Notes under the pieces: generated by a model
Databases searched by the model: none
What the model saw: the letters and a program-made list of their open reading frames with translations, nothing else
Told to the model about the DNA's origin: nothing
Assembly (NCBI RefSeq): GCF_020514235.1
Contig: NZ_VTLB01000003.1
Coordinates: 1-64,000, forward strand
DNA length: 64,000 bases
Direction of reading: 5' to 3'
DNA from: Synechococcus sp. MU1617
GTDB lineage: Bacteria; Cyanobacteriota; Cyanobacteriia; PCC-6307; Cyanobiaceae
Translations under genes and position numbers: made by a program
Part shown: positions 8,762-16,819 of the stretch, piece by piece
Layout: each line of letters begins with the position of its first letter
How positions within the stretch are numbered: position 1 is the stretch's first letter

Positions 8762-10486
8762 TCAGGCCGCCTTTTTGCGCCGGGCATCTCGAGCTTTTTG
8801 CTTTTCCTTGTTGGCTTTCCGCTTGGCTTCTCGCTCCACAGCCAGTTCTTTCTCCTTGGCTTCAGCCCTTTCCTCTTCTTTTTTCTCGAGGTAGTAGTTG
8901 TAATCCCCTCTGTACATCACCAGTTCGCCCTCTCGCAGTTCGACGATCCGGTTGGCCACGCGGGATATGAAATAGCGGTCGTGAGAGACCAGCAGCGCCG
9001 CTCCTTCGTAGGCCATCAAGGCGTCCTCGAGCATCTGCTTGGCCGGGATGTCGAGGTGATTGGTGGGCTCATCCAAGACCAGAAGATTGCAGGGGGTGAG
9101 CAGCATTAGCGCCAGTGCAAGACGGGCTTTCTCGCCTCCGCTGAGCTTTCCAACCTCCTTGAACACCGTGTCGTTGCTGAAGCAAAAACTGCCCAGCAGC
9201 GAACGAACTTGGGTCTGGGTCCAATCGGGGACCGCTTCGTACATCGTGTCAATCACGGTCTTGGACAGATTCAGGGCTTCGGCCTGGTTCTGTTCGAAGT
9301 AGCCCGCAATCACGTTGTGCTCCCCAAGCCTGGCACTGCCTTCATCGGGGGTTTCAACCCCCATCACCAGGCGCAGCAGGGTCGACTTGCCCGCACCATT
9401 GGGGCCGACGAAGGCGATGCGGTCACCCCGTTCAACCTCCAGTTCAGCCCCCAGGAACAGGATTTTGTCCCCATAGCTATGGGTGACGTTGTCGATCAAG
9501 GCAACCTGAGCTCCGGAGCGCGGGGCAGGCGGGAACTGAAAACTTGGCCCGGCCACGGATTCGATCGGCGCCTCCACCCGTTCCACCTTGTCCAGTTGCT
9601 TCTCTCGGCTTTTGGCTTGGGTGCTGCGGGTAGCGCTGGCACGAAAACGATCGATATAAGCCTGTTGGGTGGCGATGTCTTTCTGCTGGCGTTCGAAGGC
9701 CGCCTGCGTGGCCTCCCGTTCCATTTGTTTCTGTTCCAGGTGGGCGGTGTAGTTCCCCAGGTAGCTACGGGACACCCCCCTCTCCGTGGAGACAATTTGA
9801 TTGCAGACCCGGTCGAGGAAGGTGCGGTCGTGGCTGATCACCACGAGGGCAGCGCTCTGCTCCAGCAGGTAGTTCTCCAGCCACTGGATGGTCTCGACAT
9901 CCAGATGGTTGGTCGGTTCGTCCAGCAGCAGCAGATCCGGTTCCTGGAGCAGGATTTTCCCCAGGGCGATTCGCATCTGCCAGCCCCCGGAATAGTCCTT
10001 CACCTGCAGCTCAGCGCCCTCCGGAGTGAATCCGATCGTGGGCAGGAGCTTGTCGATGCGGGCATCGAGTTCGTAGCCATGCAGTGCTTCGAAGCGGCTC
10101 TGCAGCTGTCCCAGTTTTTGGATCAGCTGGTCTAGATGATCCGGATCTTCAGCAGCGCGTTCCGACCCCATGGCTTCTTCCACCTGCTGTTGCCGGTTCA
10201 TCACTTCGGCGGCTTCGCCGAAGGCTTGAAACAGTTCCTGGCGCACGGTGCGCTCCAGGTCCACGTCGAATTCCTGTTGGAGGTAGGCGATGCGGGGCTC
10301 CCCTTGCCGAACCACCTGGCCGCTGGTGGGCTCTTCGTGCCCGGCAATCAGACGCATCTGGGTGGACTTGCCGGCGCCGTTCACCCCCACCAGGCCGATC
10401 CTGTCTCCGGGTTTCACCTCCCAGGTCACGGCCCGGAGCACTTCCCCCGTCGGGTAGATCTTGCTGACGTTTTCGAGTCGCAGCAC
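8762..10486 (-). CDS. ABC-F family ribosome-associated ATPase
   Basis: A 574-residue soluble protein with two ABC ATPase domains and no membrane helices. The first Walker A is GVNGAGKST (about 34-42) and the second GPNGAGKST; signatures are YSGGW and LSGGE, and each half has LLLDEPTNHLD or the like. A charged linker lies between the halves and a Lys/Arg-rich tail closes the protein. ABC-F proteins of the Uup/EttA/YbiT type act on translating ribosomes. Subfamily assignment is uncertain; the basic C-terminal tail is Uup-like. Confidence 0.92.
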   Translation of the reverse strand: MLRLENVSKIYPTGEVLRAVTWEVKPGDRIGLVGVNGAGKSTQMRLIAGHEEPTSGQVVRQGEPRIAYLQQEFDVDLERTVRQELFQAFGEAAEVMNRQQQVEEAMGSERAAEDPDHLDQLIQKLGQLQSRFEALHGYELDARIDKLLPTIGFTPEGAELQVKDYSGGWQMRIALGKILLQEPDLLLLDEPTNHLDVETIQWLENYLLEQSAALVVISHDRTFLDRVCNQIVSTERGVSRSYLGNYTAHLEQKQMEREATQAAFERQQKDIATQQAYIDRFRASATRSTQAKSREKQLDKVERVEAPIESVAGPSFQFPPAPRSGAQVALIDNVTHSYGDKILFLGAELEVERGDRIAFVGPNGAGKSTLLRLVMGVETPDEGSARLGEHNVIAGYFEQNQAEALNLSKTVIDTMYEAVPDWTQTQVRSLLGSFCFSNDTVFKEVGKLSGGEKARLALALMLLTPCNLLVLDEPTNHLDIPAKQMLEDALMAYEGAALLVSHDRYFISRVANRIVELREGELVMYRGDYNYYLEKKEEERAEAKEKELAVEREAKRKANKEKQKARDARRKKAA

Positions 10487-10556
10487 CGGCGGAAGGCGTG
10501 ATGCCCCCCATCATCCCTGTCGGCAAACTGGTGACGGTTCCCGGAGGCTGGTCGCC

Positions 10557-10733
10557 ATGCTGAAACTGGAGCAGCTGGCCGCTCTCGTGGTGGCTGCAGG
10601 CTTGGCGATCGTGAGTTATTTGCTCTTCTTCAGTTGGGCCGGAGGTGGCGGATACGAACGCCGTCAGCGCACTGAGCCCAAGGCATTCCTGACGTCCGAA
10701 GCTCCAGAGTTCAAAGACCGCCTCTCGCCTTGA
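10557..10733 (+). CDS. Small single-helix membrane protein
   Basis: A 58-residue protein beginning MLKLEQLAALVVAAGLAIVS. It has one transmembrane helix (about residues 6-26) and a charged C-terminal tail. ATG at 10557 is chosen because the upstream extension overlaps the divergent ABC-F gene and is low-complexity Arg-rich. No family recognised. Its last 23 bases overlap the convergent Nif11-like gene. Confidence 0.65.
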   Translation: MLKLEQLAALVVAAGLAIVSYLLFFSWAGGGGYERRQRTEPKAFLTSEAPEFKDRLSP

Positions 10734-10941
10734 CCAGCCAGCGTTGGCTGTCTTCATCATCGAGGCTGGCCAGATGCTCCCGCACCTCTTGGGTCGTGAC
10801 GGGTAGCCCTAGTTGGTCGCCCAGGCTGCAGATGCTGGCCATGGCGCCGTTGGGATCTTGCAGCGCCTGACGGAACAGCGCCTGGGTCTGCTCCGGATTG
10901 CTACTGATTCGGGCGTACAGCTCTGCGGCGTTGGAAGCCAT
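10711..10941 (-). CDS. Nif11-like domain small protein
   Basis: A 76-residue helical protein. The first 58 residues (ELYARISSNPEQTQALFRQA, then DPNGAMASICSLGDQLGLPV, then TTQEVREHL) match the Nif11/nitrile-hydratase-like leader pattern: paired helices with the SDP-like turn and a final acidic helix. The protein ends WLVKARGGL, i.e. a Gly-Gly close to the C-terminus, with no core peptide after it. Nif11 domains are leader peptides for secreted or lanthipeptide precursors in marine cyanobacteria, but many stand alone with unknown roles. No modification enzyme is nearby. Confidence 0.7.
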   Translation of the reverse strand: MASNAAELYARISSNPEQTQALFRQALQDPNGAMASICSLGDQLGLPVTTQEVREHLASLDDEDSQRWLVKARGGL

Positions 10942-10988
10942 CGCGATCTGAGCAACTGCTCAAACGCTATTCAGAGCCGAAGGTCTTG

Positions 10989-11288
10989 TCAGGCGGCTTG
11001 TTCGATGCCGTCATCGTGCTGCCCCAAGGCCGAGGCGTCCTTCATGCTGCGGGCATCCATGCAGAGCACTTTGCGCAGTTGGGCGTAGTTGGCGGCCTGG
11101 GTGCTGCGCCCTTCCTGGGAGGCGTTGTATTCGGCCCTTTGCAACACGTGGTGCAGGTGGGTCAGCAGGTAAGTGCTGACCACAGCTGAAACCAGCACGT
11201 CACTGTTTTCAGCGCTGCGACGAGGGCGTCGGGACCGAGGGCGGGAGCCGGCTGGGCTGCGACGGGGGCGTGGTGTGGCTTGTGTCAT
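10989..11288 (-). CDS. Hypothetical protein with basic N-terminus
   Basis: A 99-residue protein. The first 25 residues are rich in Arg, Pro and Ser; the rest is predicted helical (SAVVSTYLLTHLHHVLQRAE) with one Cys. A good Shine-Dalgarno (GGAG, six bases before the ATG at 11288) supports the start. No family recognised. It is divergent from the ribbon-helix-helix gene at 11394, which makes that regulator a candidate controller. Confidence 0.65.
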   Translation of the reverse strand: MTQATPRPRRSPAGSRPRSRRPRRSAENSDVLVSAVVSTYLLTHLHHVLQRAEYNASQEGRSTQAANYAQLRKVLCMDARSMKDASALGQHDDGIEQAA

Positions 11289-11393
11289 GGGGTACTCCGA
11301 GGAGGACCAATGCCCCCACCATAGTCATGGATACTACCCTTGACCATCTCTGTACACTTTTTAGTAGCAGAGCCTCTTCTTGGGGATCCGGTC

Positions 11394-11687
11394 GTGCCCA
11401 CCCGTCAGACCTCATCCAGTGGGAAGCCCAAGTCCCCAAGAATTCAGGTGGTTCTGCCTGAGGATCTTTGTGAACGCTTGACCGCCATGGCCGAGCTGGA
11501 ATCCCGCACGGTGAGCAACATGGCGCGGGTGCTGATCCAGCAGGGGGTTCAGCGCCACGAACAAGCTCTGGAGGCGTCTGCTCCCGCCCCAACCCGCGAG
11601 GAACGCTTGCGGTCGGCTCTGGAATCGCAACAGCCCCGCCGTTTGCGGGGCGCTCCCAGGCGCTTGCGCCTGCATCGGCCCGGTTAG
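11394..11687 (+). CDS. Ribbon-helix-helix (CopG-like) DNA-binding protein
   Basis: A 97-residue protein. Residues about 15-52 (IQVVLPEDLCERLTAMAELE then SRTVSNMARVLIQQGV) read as a beta-strand and two helices, the CopG/MetJ/Arc fold that binds DNA as a dimer. The C-terminal 25 residues are strongly Arg-rich. The start is GTG at 11394; an upstream TTG at 11340 is possible but lies within a likely promoter region. It is not paired with an obvious toxin. Its end overlaps the convergent anmK stop by 4 bases. Confidence 0.75.
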   Translation: MPTRQTSSSGKPKSPRIQVVLPEDLCERLTAMAELESRTVSNMARVLIQQGVQRHEQALEASAPAPTREERLRSALESQQPRRLRGAPRRLRLHRPG

Positions 11688-12823
11688 GCCGGATTCACCT
11701 GTACGCCGAGCACGGCTTCCCGCCTGGCTCCGGTGACGGCGGGCACATTGCCGGGATGCCCTTTGTGGTGCCACCAGGCCAGTAACGCGAAGACCAGGGC
11801 TTCTCGGGCTGCAGTCGGCACCCCCAGCCTGCTGCTTTCGTCGAGCTGCAACCCTCGGCAGCGCCGCCGCAGCTCATCGATCAACACCGGGTTTTGACTG
11901 CCACCTCCAGCTGTGATCAGTTCGATTGGTGCGATGCCACGTCTTTGGCGCAGGTGCTCCAGATCCTGGGCGACCACAGCAGCGGGAAAAGCCGTCAGGG
12001 TTGCGATGGCGTCCGCCGCTGAGGCTCCACCGAGCTGAAGCAGGCGCCGGTTGAGGTCGTCCTGCCCGAAACACTCCCGTCCTGTGGATTTCGGTGGTGT
12101 CAGCTGGAAGTAATCCTCTTGAAGCCAGCGCTGGATCCAGCCCTCATCCGCACGGCCCTGCGCTGCCATCGCTCCACCATTGTCGAAGGGTTGGGCTCCA
12201 TTGGTGAAGTGGCGCATGCCCAGGTCGATCAGGCTATTGGCCGGTCCGCAGTCCCATCCCAAGACAGCGGTATGGCGGTCGCCTCCACTGCCGGGGGGGA
12301 TCAGGGTGAGGTTGGCAATGCCGCCCAGGTTCAGCAGTGCCCGCCAGCCCTGCGTGCGTCCCAGCAGCGCCGCATCTGCCCGAGGCACGAGCGGTGCTCC
12401 CTGTCCCCCAAGCACCAGATCAGCCGCGCGGAAGTTGTGGATCACCGGCCTTTGCAACAGATGGGCGAGCAGTGGGGCCTGCAGCATCTGCCAGCTGGCC
12501 CCTGCTGCCCCTTGGGCCGGGGGGCGGTGCCAGACGGTCTGGCCATGGCAGCCGATCAGCTCAGCTTGTGCATCGGGGTCGCAGGCCCGTGCCGCGTCGG
12601 CTTGCACCTCCGTGATGGCTTCTGCCAGCTCTAGCCAGACGGCTGCCGGCATCGGTTCGCCCTGGCCGGCTGCCACCACCTGCTGCTGCAGTTGGAGCGG
12701 ATAGGGCTGATGGTGGTGGTGAAGCAGGGACCACTGAGGACGCTGGGATGGGCCGTCGAAGCGCGCCAGCACGGCATCAACACCGTCAGCACTGGTTCCG
12801 CTCATCAGCCCGAGGCAGTGCAT
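11684..12823 (-). CDS. anmK: Anhydro-N-acetylmuramic acid kinase
   Basis: Phosphorylates 1,6-anhydro-MurNAc to MurNAc-6-phosphate in cell-wall recycling. The 379-residue protein begins with the family signature GLMSGTSADGVDAVLARFDG and shows further ATP-binding-fold motifs (NLGGIANLT; GWDCGPANSLID; TAGGGSQNPVL). The length is typical. It is the last gene of the minus-strand block headed by the NADH dehydrogenase; ktrA ends 4 bases upstream. Confidence 0.95.
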   Translation of the reverse strand: MHCLGLMSGTSADGVDAVLARFDGPSQRPQWSLLHHHHQPYPLQLQQQVVAAGQGEPMPAAVWLELAEAITEVQADAARACDPDAQAELIGCHGQTVWHRPPAQGAAGASWQMLQAPLLAHLLQRPVIHNFRAADLVLGGQGAPLVPRADAALLGRTQGWRALLNLGGIANLTLIPPGSGGDRHTAVLGWDCGPANSLIDLGMRHFTNGAQPFDNGGAMAAQGRADEGWIQRWLQEDYFQLTPPKSTGRECFGQDDLNRRLLQLGGASAADAIATLTAFPAAVVAQDLEHLRQRRGIAPIELITAGGGSQNPVLIDELRRRCRGLQLDESSRLGVPTAAREALVFALLAWWHHKGHPGNVPAVTGARREAVLGVQVNPA

Positions 12824-12827
12824 CGGC

Positions 12828-13532
12828 TCAGTTTTTCGGGAGCCGTTGCAGGTCGTCCACCAGTCCCATCACCACCAGCAGATGTCCCTCCTCCAGCACG
12901 TGGGATGCCGGTGGGTTCACCATCAGGCTGCTTTGTGGTCCCGCCGCCAGCACGTTGACCCTGAAGTTTTTGCGCAAATTCAGATCCCTGAGCGAGCGCC
13001 CCACAAAGGGTTCTGGAACCTTGATCTCCTCGATGCAGTGCTGTTCATCCAGGGCCAGCCGCTCCATCAGGTTGGGGCGCACCAGTTCCAGCCCCAGGCG
13101 CTCGCCCTGCATCCGCGAGGGAAAGATCACTCGGTCGGCCCCCACCCGCTTCAGCATTTTTTCGTGGAGGTCACTCGTTGCCCTCGCGATCACCTGGCGA
13201 ACGCGGCTCCCCTCGCTGTCTTTGGCGATCAAGGTCGCGGTGATGCTGGCTTCGATCGGTTCACTGATCGCCACCACAACAGTGCCCATTTCCAGCACGC
13301 CGGCTTCCCGCAGGGCCTCTTCGTCGGTGCAGTCCACGACGCGGGCCTCCACGCTGGGCTCCACTTGACGAAGTTCATCCACCGCTCGCTCTGAGCGGTC
13401 CACGGCCAGCACATCCGCTCCGTTCTGAAGCAGTTCCCGGCACACGGCGATGCCGAAACGGCCCACGCCGATGATCGCGAAGCCGAGGCGATCGCTGCCC
13501 TGGACCGGGCTCCACTGCCACCACTCCTTCAT
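12828..13532 (-). CDS. ktrA: KtrA/TrkA-type regulatory subunit of potassium uptake
   Basis: A 234-residue cytoplasmic RCK protein. The N-terminal Rossmann domain has GVGRFG (about residues 22-27) for nucleotide binding, followed by an acidic residue ending the second strand (LAVDRSE), and the C-terminal RCK_C domain begins near residue 150. It gates the KtrB channel encoded immediately upstream in the same direction. The pair constitutes Na+-dependent K+ uptake in cyanobacteria. Confidence 0.92.
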   Translation of the reverse strand: MKEWWQWSPVQGSDRLGFAIIGVGRFGIAVCRELLQNGADVLAVDRSERAVDELRQVEPSVEARVVDCTDEEALREAGVLEMGTVVVAISEPIEASITATLIAKDSEGSRVRQVIARATSDLHEKMLKRVGADRVIFPSRMQGERLGLELVRPNLMERLALDEQHCIEEIKVPEPFVGRSLRDLNLRKNFRVNVLAAGPQSSLMVNPPASHVLEEGHLLVVMGLVDDLQRLPKN

Positions 13533-13556
13533 CGCTGCCTCCCCCGCTGATCGCGC

Positions 13557-14972
13557 TCAGACATACAGATCCTCGCTGGGGTAACCGACTCGATTCTGGC
13601 GATTCATCTGGATTTGTTCCTGAGTCATCGCTTCCCAGATCGCACTCAGCAGCAAAAGGATGCCCAGTCGTCCCACAAACATTCCCACCATCAGCACCGC
13701 CTGGCCGAAACGGGGGAGTTCAACGGTTACCCCCAGATCCAAACCCACGGTGGCAAAGGCGGAGATGCAGGTGAACAGCATTTCCATAAAGGTGAACGAA
13801 TCCTTGCCGTTCAAATTGCTGGCGATGCTGATCAGCATCGCCATGGCCATCACGAACAGCAGGGAGCCCACCGTGATGCCGACGGCCCGCAGCACCACCT
13901 TGTCGCTGATACTTCTGTTGCGGATCACCACCACCTCCCGGCCCCGCAGGGTGGAGCGGGTGGCCGCCATCAAGGCCGCCACGGTGGTGGTCTTGATCCC
14001 ACCCCCGGTGCCGCCGGGGCTGGCCCCGATGAACATCAGCACCATCAGCAGCAGCAGGCTGGATTCGGTGACGGTGTCGAGCGAGAGCGGAACGGTGCTG
14101 AAGCCGGCTGTGCGTGCCGTGACGGATTTGAACAGTGCGGTGAGCCACCGCTCAGACAAGGGCATGCCAGCGAAGATCTCGCCCTGGTTCAACCATTCCG
14201 TCAGGGCCAGCCCCCCTGCTCCGAAGGCGATCAAGATCATGGTGGTGCGCAGCACCAGGCGGGAGTGCAGGCTCAGACGACGCCGGCCTTGCCGTCTGCG
14301 CAGCAGCTGCGTGCTCAGATCGCTGGTGACCCGCCATCCCAGGCCGCCTGCCACGATCAGCAGCATCACCACGGCATTCACAACGCCATTGCTGCGGTAG
14401 CGCTCGAGGCTGTCGCTCCAGAGTCCGAATCCCGCGTTGTTGTAAGCCGAGATGCTGTGGAACAGCGCAGCCCAGAGGCGTTCTGCGTGGTTGGGGATGT
14501 CATCGAAGCCGAAGTGATACAGGATCACGGCCCCCAGCAGGATCACCAGCGTCGCCGTCAGGGCAATGCCACGAAACGTGCGCCCGACGCCCCCCACGCC
14601 GAATTCATCCAGGGCCTGGCCCCGGTCCAGCCGGCGTCGCAGGGCTGTTCCTTGCACCACAAAGCCCTGCAGAAACGTGGTGATGGCCATCAGGCCAAGG
14701 CCCCCCGCCAGGATCATCAGGGCCAGCACCACCTGGCCGAAAGTCGTGAGATCGGTGCCGATGTCGATGATCGACAGCCCCGTCACGGTGATGGCTGATG
14801 TGGCTGTGAACAGAGCTTCCCAAAGCCCAACGCGGCTTGAGGAGCACAGCGGAGTGGCCAAAAGCAGCGTGCCGATCAGCACCACTAGCAATCCAGTCAC
14901 CACGGTGAACTGGGGAACCGTGAGCCGACGATGCCAGCCCTGGCTGCGTTCGATGGCCCTTCCGATCGGCAC
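13557..14972 (-). CDS. ktrB: KtrB-type potassium transporter membrane subunit
   Basis: A 471-residue TrkH/KtrB superfamily protein with about ten hydrophobic segments in four M1-P-M2 repeats. P-loop-like segments include TATSAITVTGLS, SISAYNNAGFGL, TARTAGFSTV and CISAFATVGLDLG; each has the selectivity-filter Gly expected for KtrB. Located in the plasma membrane. It is encoded 24 bases upstream of ktrA. Confidence 0.93.
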   Translation of the reverse strand: MPIGRAIERSQGWHRRLTVPQFTVVTGLLVVLIGTLLLATPLCSSSRVGLWEALFTATSAITVTGLSIIDIGTDLTTFGQVVLALMILAGGLGLMAITTFLQGFVVQGTALRRRLDRGQALDEFGVGGVGRTFRGIALTATLVILLGAVILYHFGFDDIPNHAERLWAALFHSISAYNNAGFGLWSDSLERYRSNGVVNAVVMLLIVAGGLGWRVTSDLSTQLLRRRQGRRRLSLHSRLVLRTTMILIAFGAGGLALTEWLNQGEIFAGMPLSERWLTALFKSVTARTAGFSTVPLSLDTVTESSLLLLMVLMFIGASPGGTGGGIKTTTVAALMAATRSTLRGREVVVIRNRSISDKVVLRAVGITVGSLLFVMAMAMLISIASNLNGKDSFTFMEMLFTCISAFATVGLDLGVTVELPRFGQAVLMVGMFVGRLGILLLLSAIWEAMTQEQIQMNRQNRVGYPSEDLYV

Positions 14973-15001
14973 AGGCGCGCGTGAGATCTGACCAGTGTTG
15001 T

Positions 15002-16819
15002 TCAGGATCCGCCGTAATGCCAGAGAATCAAGGCCGGCACGAGAATGGTCATGATCACCGTCAGGCCAAGTCCGTAGCGGGTGACGTCAAGAAAGCGATA
15101 ACGGCCTGGGCCGAACACCATCAAATTGGTCTGATACCCCACGGGGGTGAGAAAAGACTGACTGGCTCCGAACAGCACTGTGATCAGCAAGGCGGTGGGG
15201 GACAGCTGCAGGGACGGAGCCAGTTGCACTGCCACCGGCGCCAGCAGGGCGACTGAGGCCGCATTGCTCATCACCTGCGTCAACAGCGTGGTGCCGATGA
15301 AGACCACCATCAAAGCGGCATAGCTTGGCCAGCCCGCTAGCCCCTGTTGGAGCACCAGGGCGAGGGCATCGGCCAGGCCCGTTTTCTGCATGGCAACACT
15401 GAAACTGGTCAGGGATCCCAGCAGCAGGATCACGTCCAGTCGGATTGAGCGCTGCAGTTCACCAAGGCGAAGGCAGCCGGTGGCCACCACGCTCACCATG
15501 GCCAACAGCACCGCCGCCACTAGGGGGATGGGGGTGAGAGTCGGCAGCAGCAGCATCGCCAAGGCGATGCTGACGGCCACGGGCTTGCGCCGCACGGTGG
15601 GCAGGTCATCCTCCAGACGATCCAGCACCAAAAGGTCGTTGCTGGCCTGCAGGCCGCGGATGGAGTCGATTGGTGCCTGGAGTAGCAGCACATCGCCCTC
15701 CCTCAGGATCACCTGGCCGAGGCGTTCCTGAACGGTCTCCTGGCCGCGGCGCAGGGCGAGAACGGTGGCGTTGTGGCGCTGCCGGAACCGTAGTTCCCGC
15801 AAACTGGCACCGGCCAAGGTGGAGCCAGCAGGCAACAAAACCTCCACGGTTTTTTGTCCACTGGCCTCTTCGGTGTTCAGGCTGAAACCAGCGTTCTGCC
15901 CCTGGGTTGTGAGCTGAATTGTGTGATCCTGCTGGAGCCGCAGCAGATCAAGGCGAGTGACCCGCAACAGCAGATGATCGCCGGCCTCAAGACGACGGTC
16001 CGCCAGGGGTGGCAGGAGTCGCTCTCCACCGCGCTGTAGTTCCAGCACGTCAACGTCGAAACGACGTTGCAATCGACTGTTTAGGAGAGAGCTGCCCACC
16101 AGCTCCGACTCCGGTGGTATGCGCACTTCCGTGCAGTAGCTGCTGGTCTTGGGGTTGCCGCCGAGGTCATCCGTGCTGGCACCTCGGTCCGGCAACAGCA
16201 CCCTTGGAGCCAAAACCAGATAAATGGCCCCTGCCAGCCAGACCGGCAGGCTGATCAGGGTGAAGCTGAACAGATCGAGGGAGCCATAGCCCAGTTGTTC
16301 ACTGATATCGCTAACCAGCAGATTCACAGAGCTGCCCAGCAGGGTGAGGGTGCCCCCCAGAACGGTTGAAAACGACAACGGCAACAGCACCCGGGATGGC
16401 GAAATGCCGCGCCTTTGGCACCAGCCCTCCACCACGGGTAGCAGCGATGCCACCACGGGCGTGTTGGGTACAACTCCCGATACCGGGGCGATCACGAAAG
16501 CCATCAGCGCGATCAGACGGCGCGAGGAGCGGATCCGCTCCGAGGCGATCAGGGCCCTCAGGCGATCCAGGGCACCGCTTTTGAACAGTGCAGCGGAGAC
16601 AGGGAACAGGCCCAACAGGGTGATCAGTGCAGGACTGCCGAACCCCGCTAGGGCCTCCTGGGGATTGAGCACACCGGTGGCGATCAGCAGGCTCAGGCTC
16701 AGCAACCCGGTGAGCTCCGGGGTAATCACTCCGGTGATGAACAGCACCACCGCCAGCCCCAACACGGCCAGGGTGATCAACGCTTGAGGGTTCTGAAGAG
16801 CGCTGCTCAGCTCGGCCAT
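15002..16819 (-). CDS. SLC13/DASS family permease with two RCK_C domains
   Basis: A 605-residue membrane transporter. N-terminal and C-terminal groups of hydrophobic helices (about residues 10-200 and 420-600) flank two cytoplasmic RCK_C (TrkA-C) domains (about 225-300 and 320-395, the second with VEVLLPAGSTLAGASLREL). This architecture is typical of SLC13-like sulfate/anion or cation-coupled permeases. The substrate cannot be read from sequence. It is placed 29 bases upstream of ktrB and overlaps the end of hflX by 13 bases, implying co-expression with K+ uptake. Confidence 0.88.
   Translation of the reverse strand: MAELSSALQNPQALITLAVLGLAVVLFITGVITPELTGLLSLSLLIATGVLNPQEALAGFGSPALITLLGLFPVSAALFKSGALDRLRALIASERIRSSRRLIALMAFVIAPVSGVVPNTPVVASLLPVVEGWCQRRGISPSRVLLPLSFSTVLGGTLTLLGSSVNLLVSDISEQLGYGSLDLFSFTLISLPVWLAGAIYLVLAPRVLLPDRGASTDDLGGNPKTSSYCTEVRIPPESELVGSSLLNSRLQRRFDVDVLELQRGGERLLPPLADRRLEAGDHLLLRVTRLDLLRLQQDHTIQLTTQGQNAGFSLNTEEASGQKTVEVLLPAGSTLAGASLRELRFRQRHNATVLALRRGQETVQERLGQVILREGDVLLLQAPIDSIRGLQASNDLLVLDRLEDDLPTVRRKPVAVSIALAMLLLPTLTPIPLVAAVLLAMVSVVATGCLRLGELQRSIRLDVILLLGSLTSFSVAMQKTGLADALALVLQQGLAGWPSYAALMVVFIGTTLLTQVMSNAASVALLAPVAVQLAPSLQLSPTALLITVLFGASQSFLTPVGYQTNLMVFGPGRYRFLDVTRYGLGLTVIMTILVPALILWHYGGS

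Noticed and set aside
13614-14798. Long plus-strand frame opposite ktrB (394 codons)
   Set aside because: His/Gln-rich antisense shadow of a clear membrane transporter.
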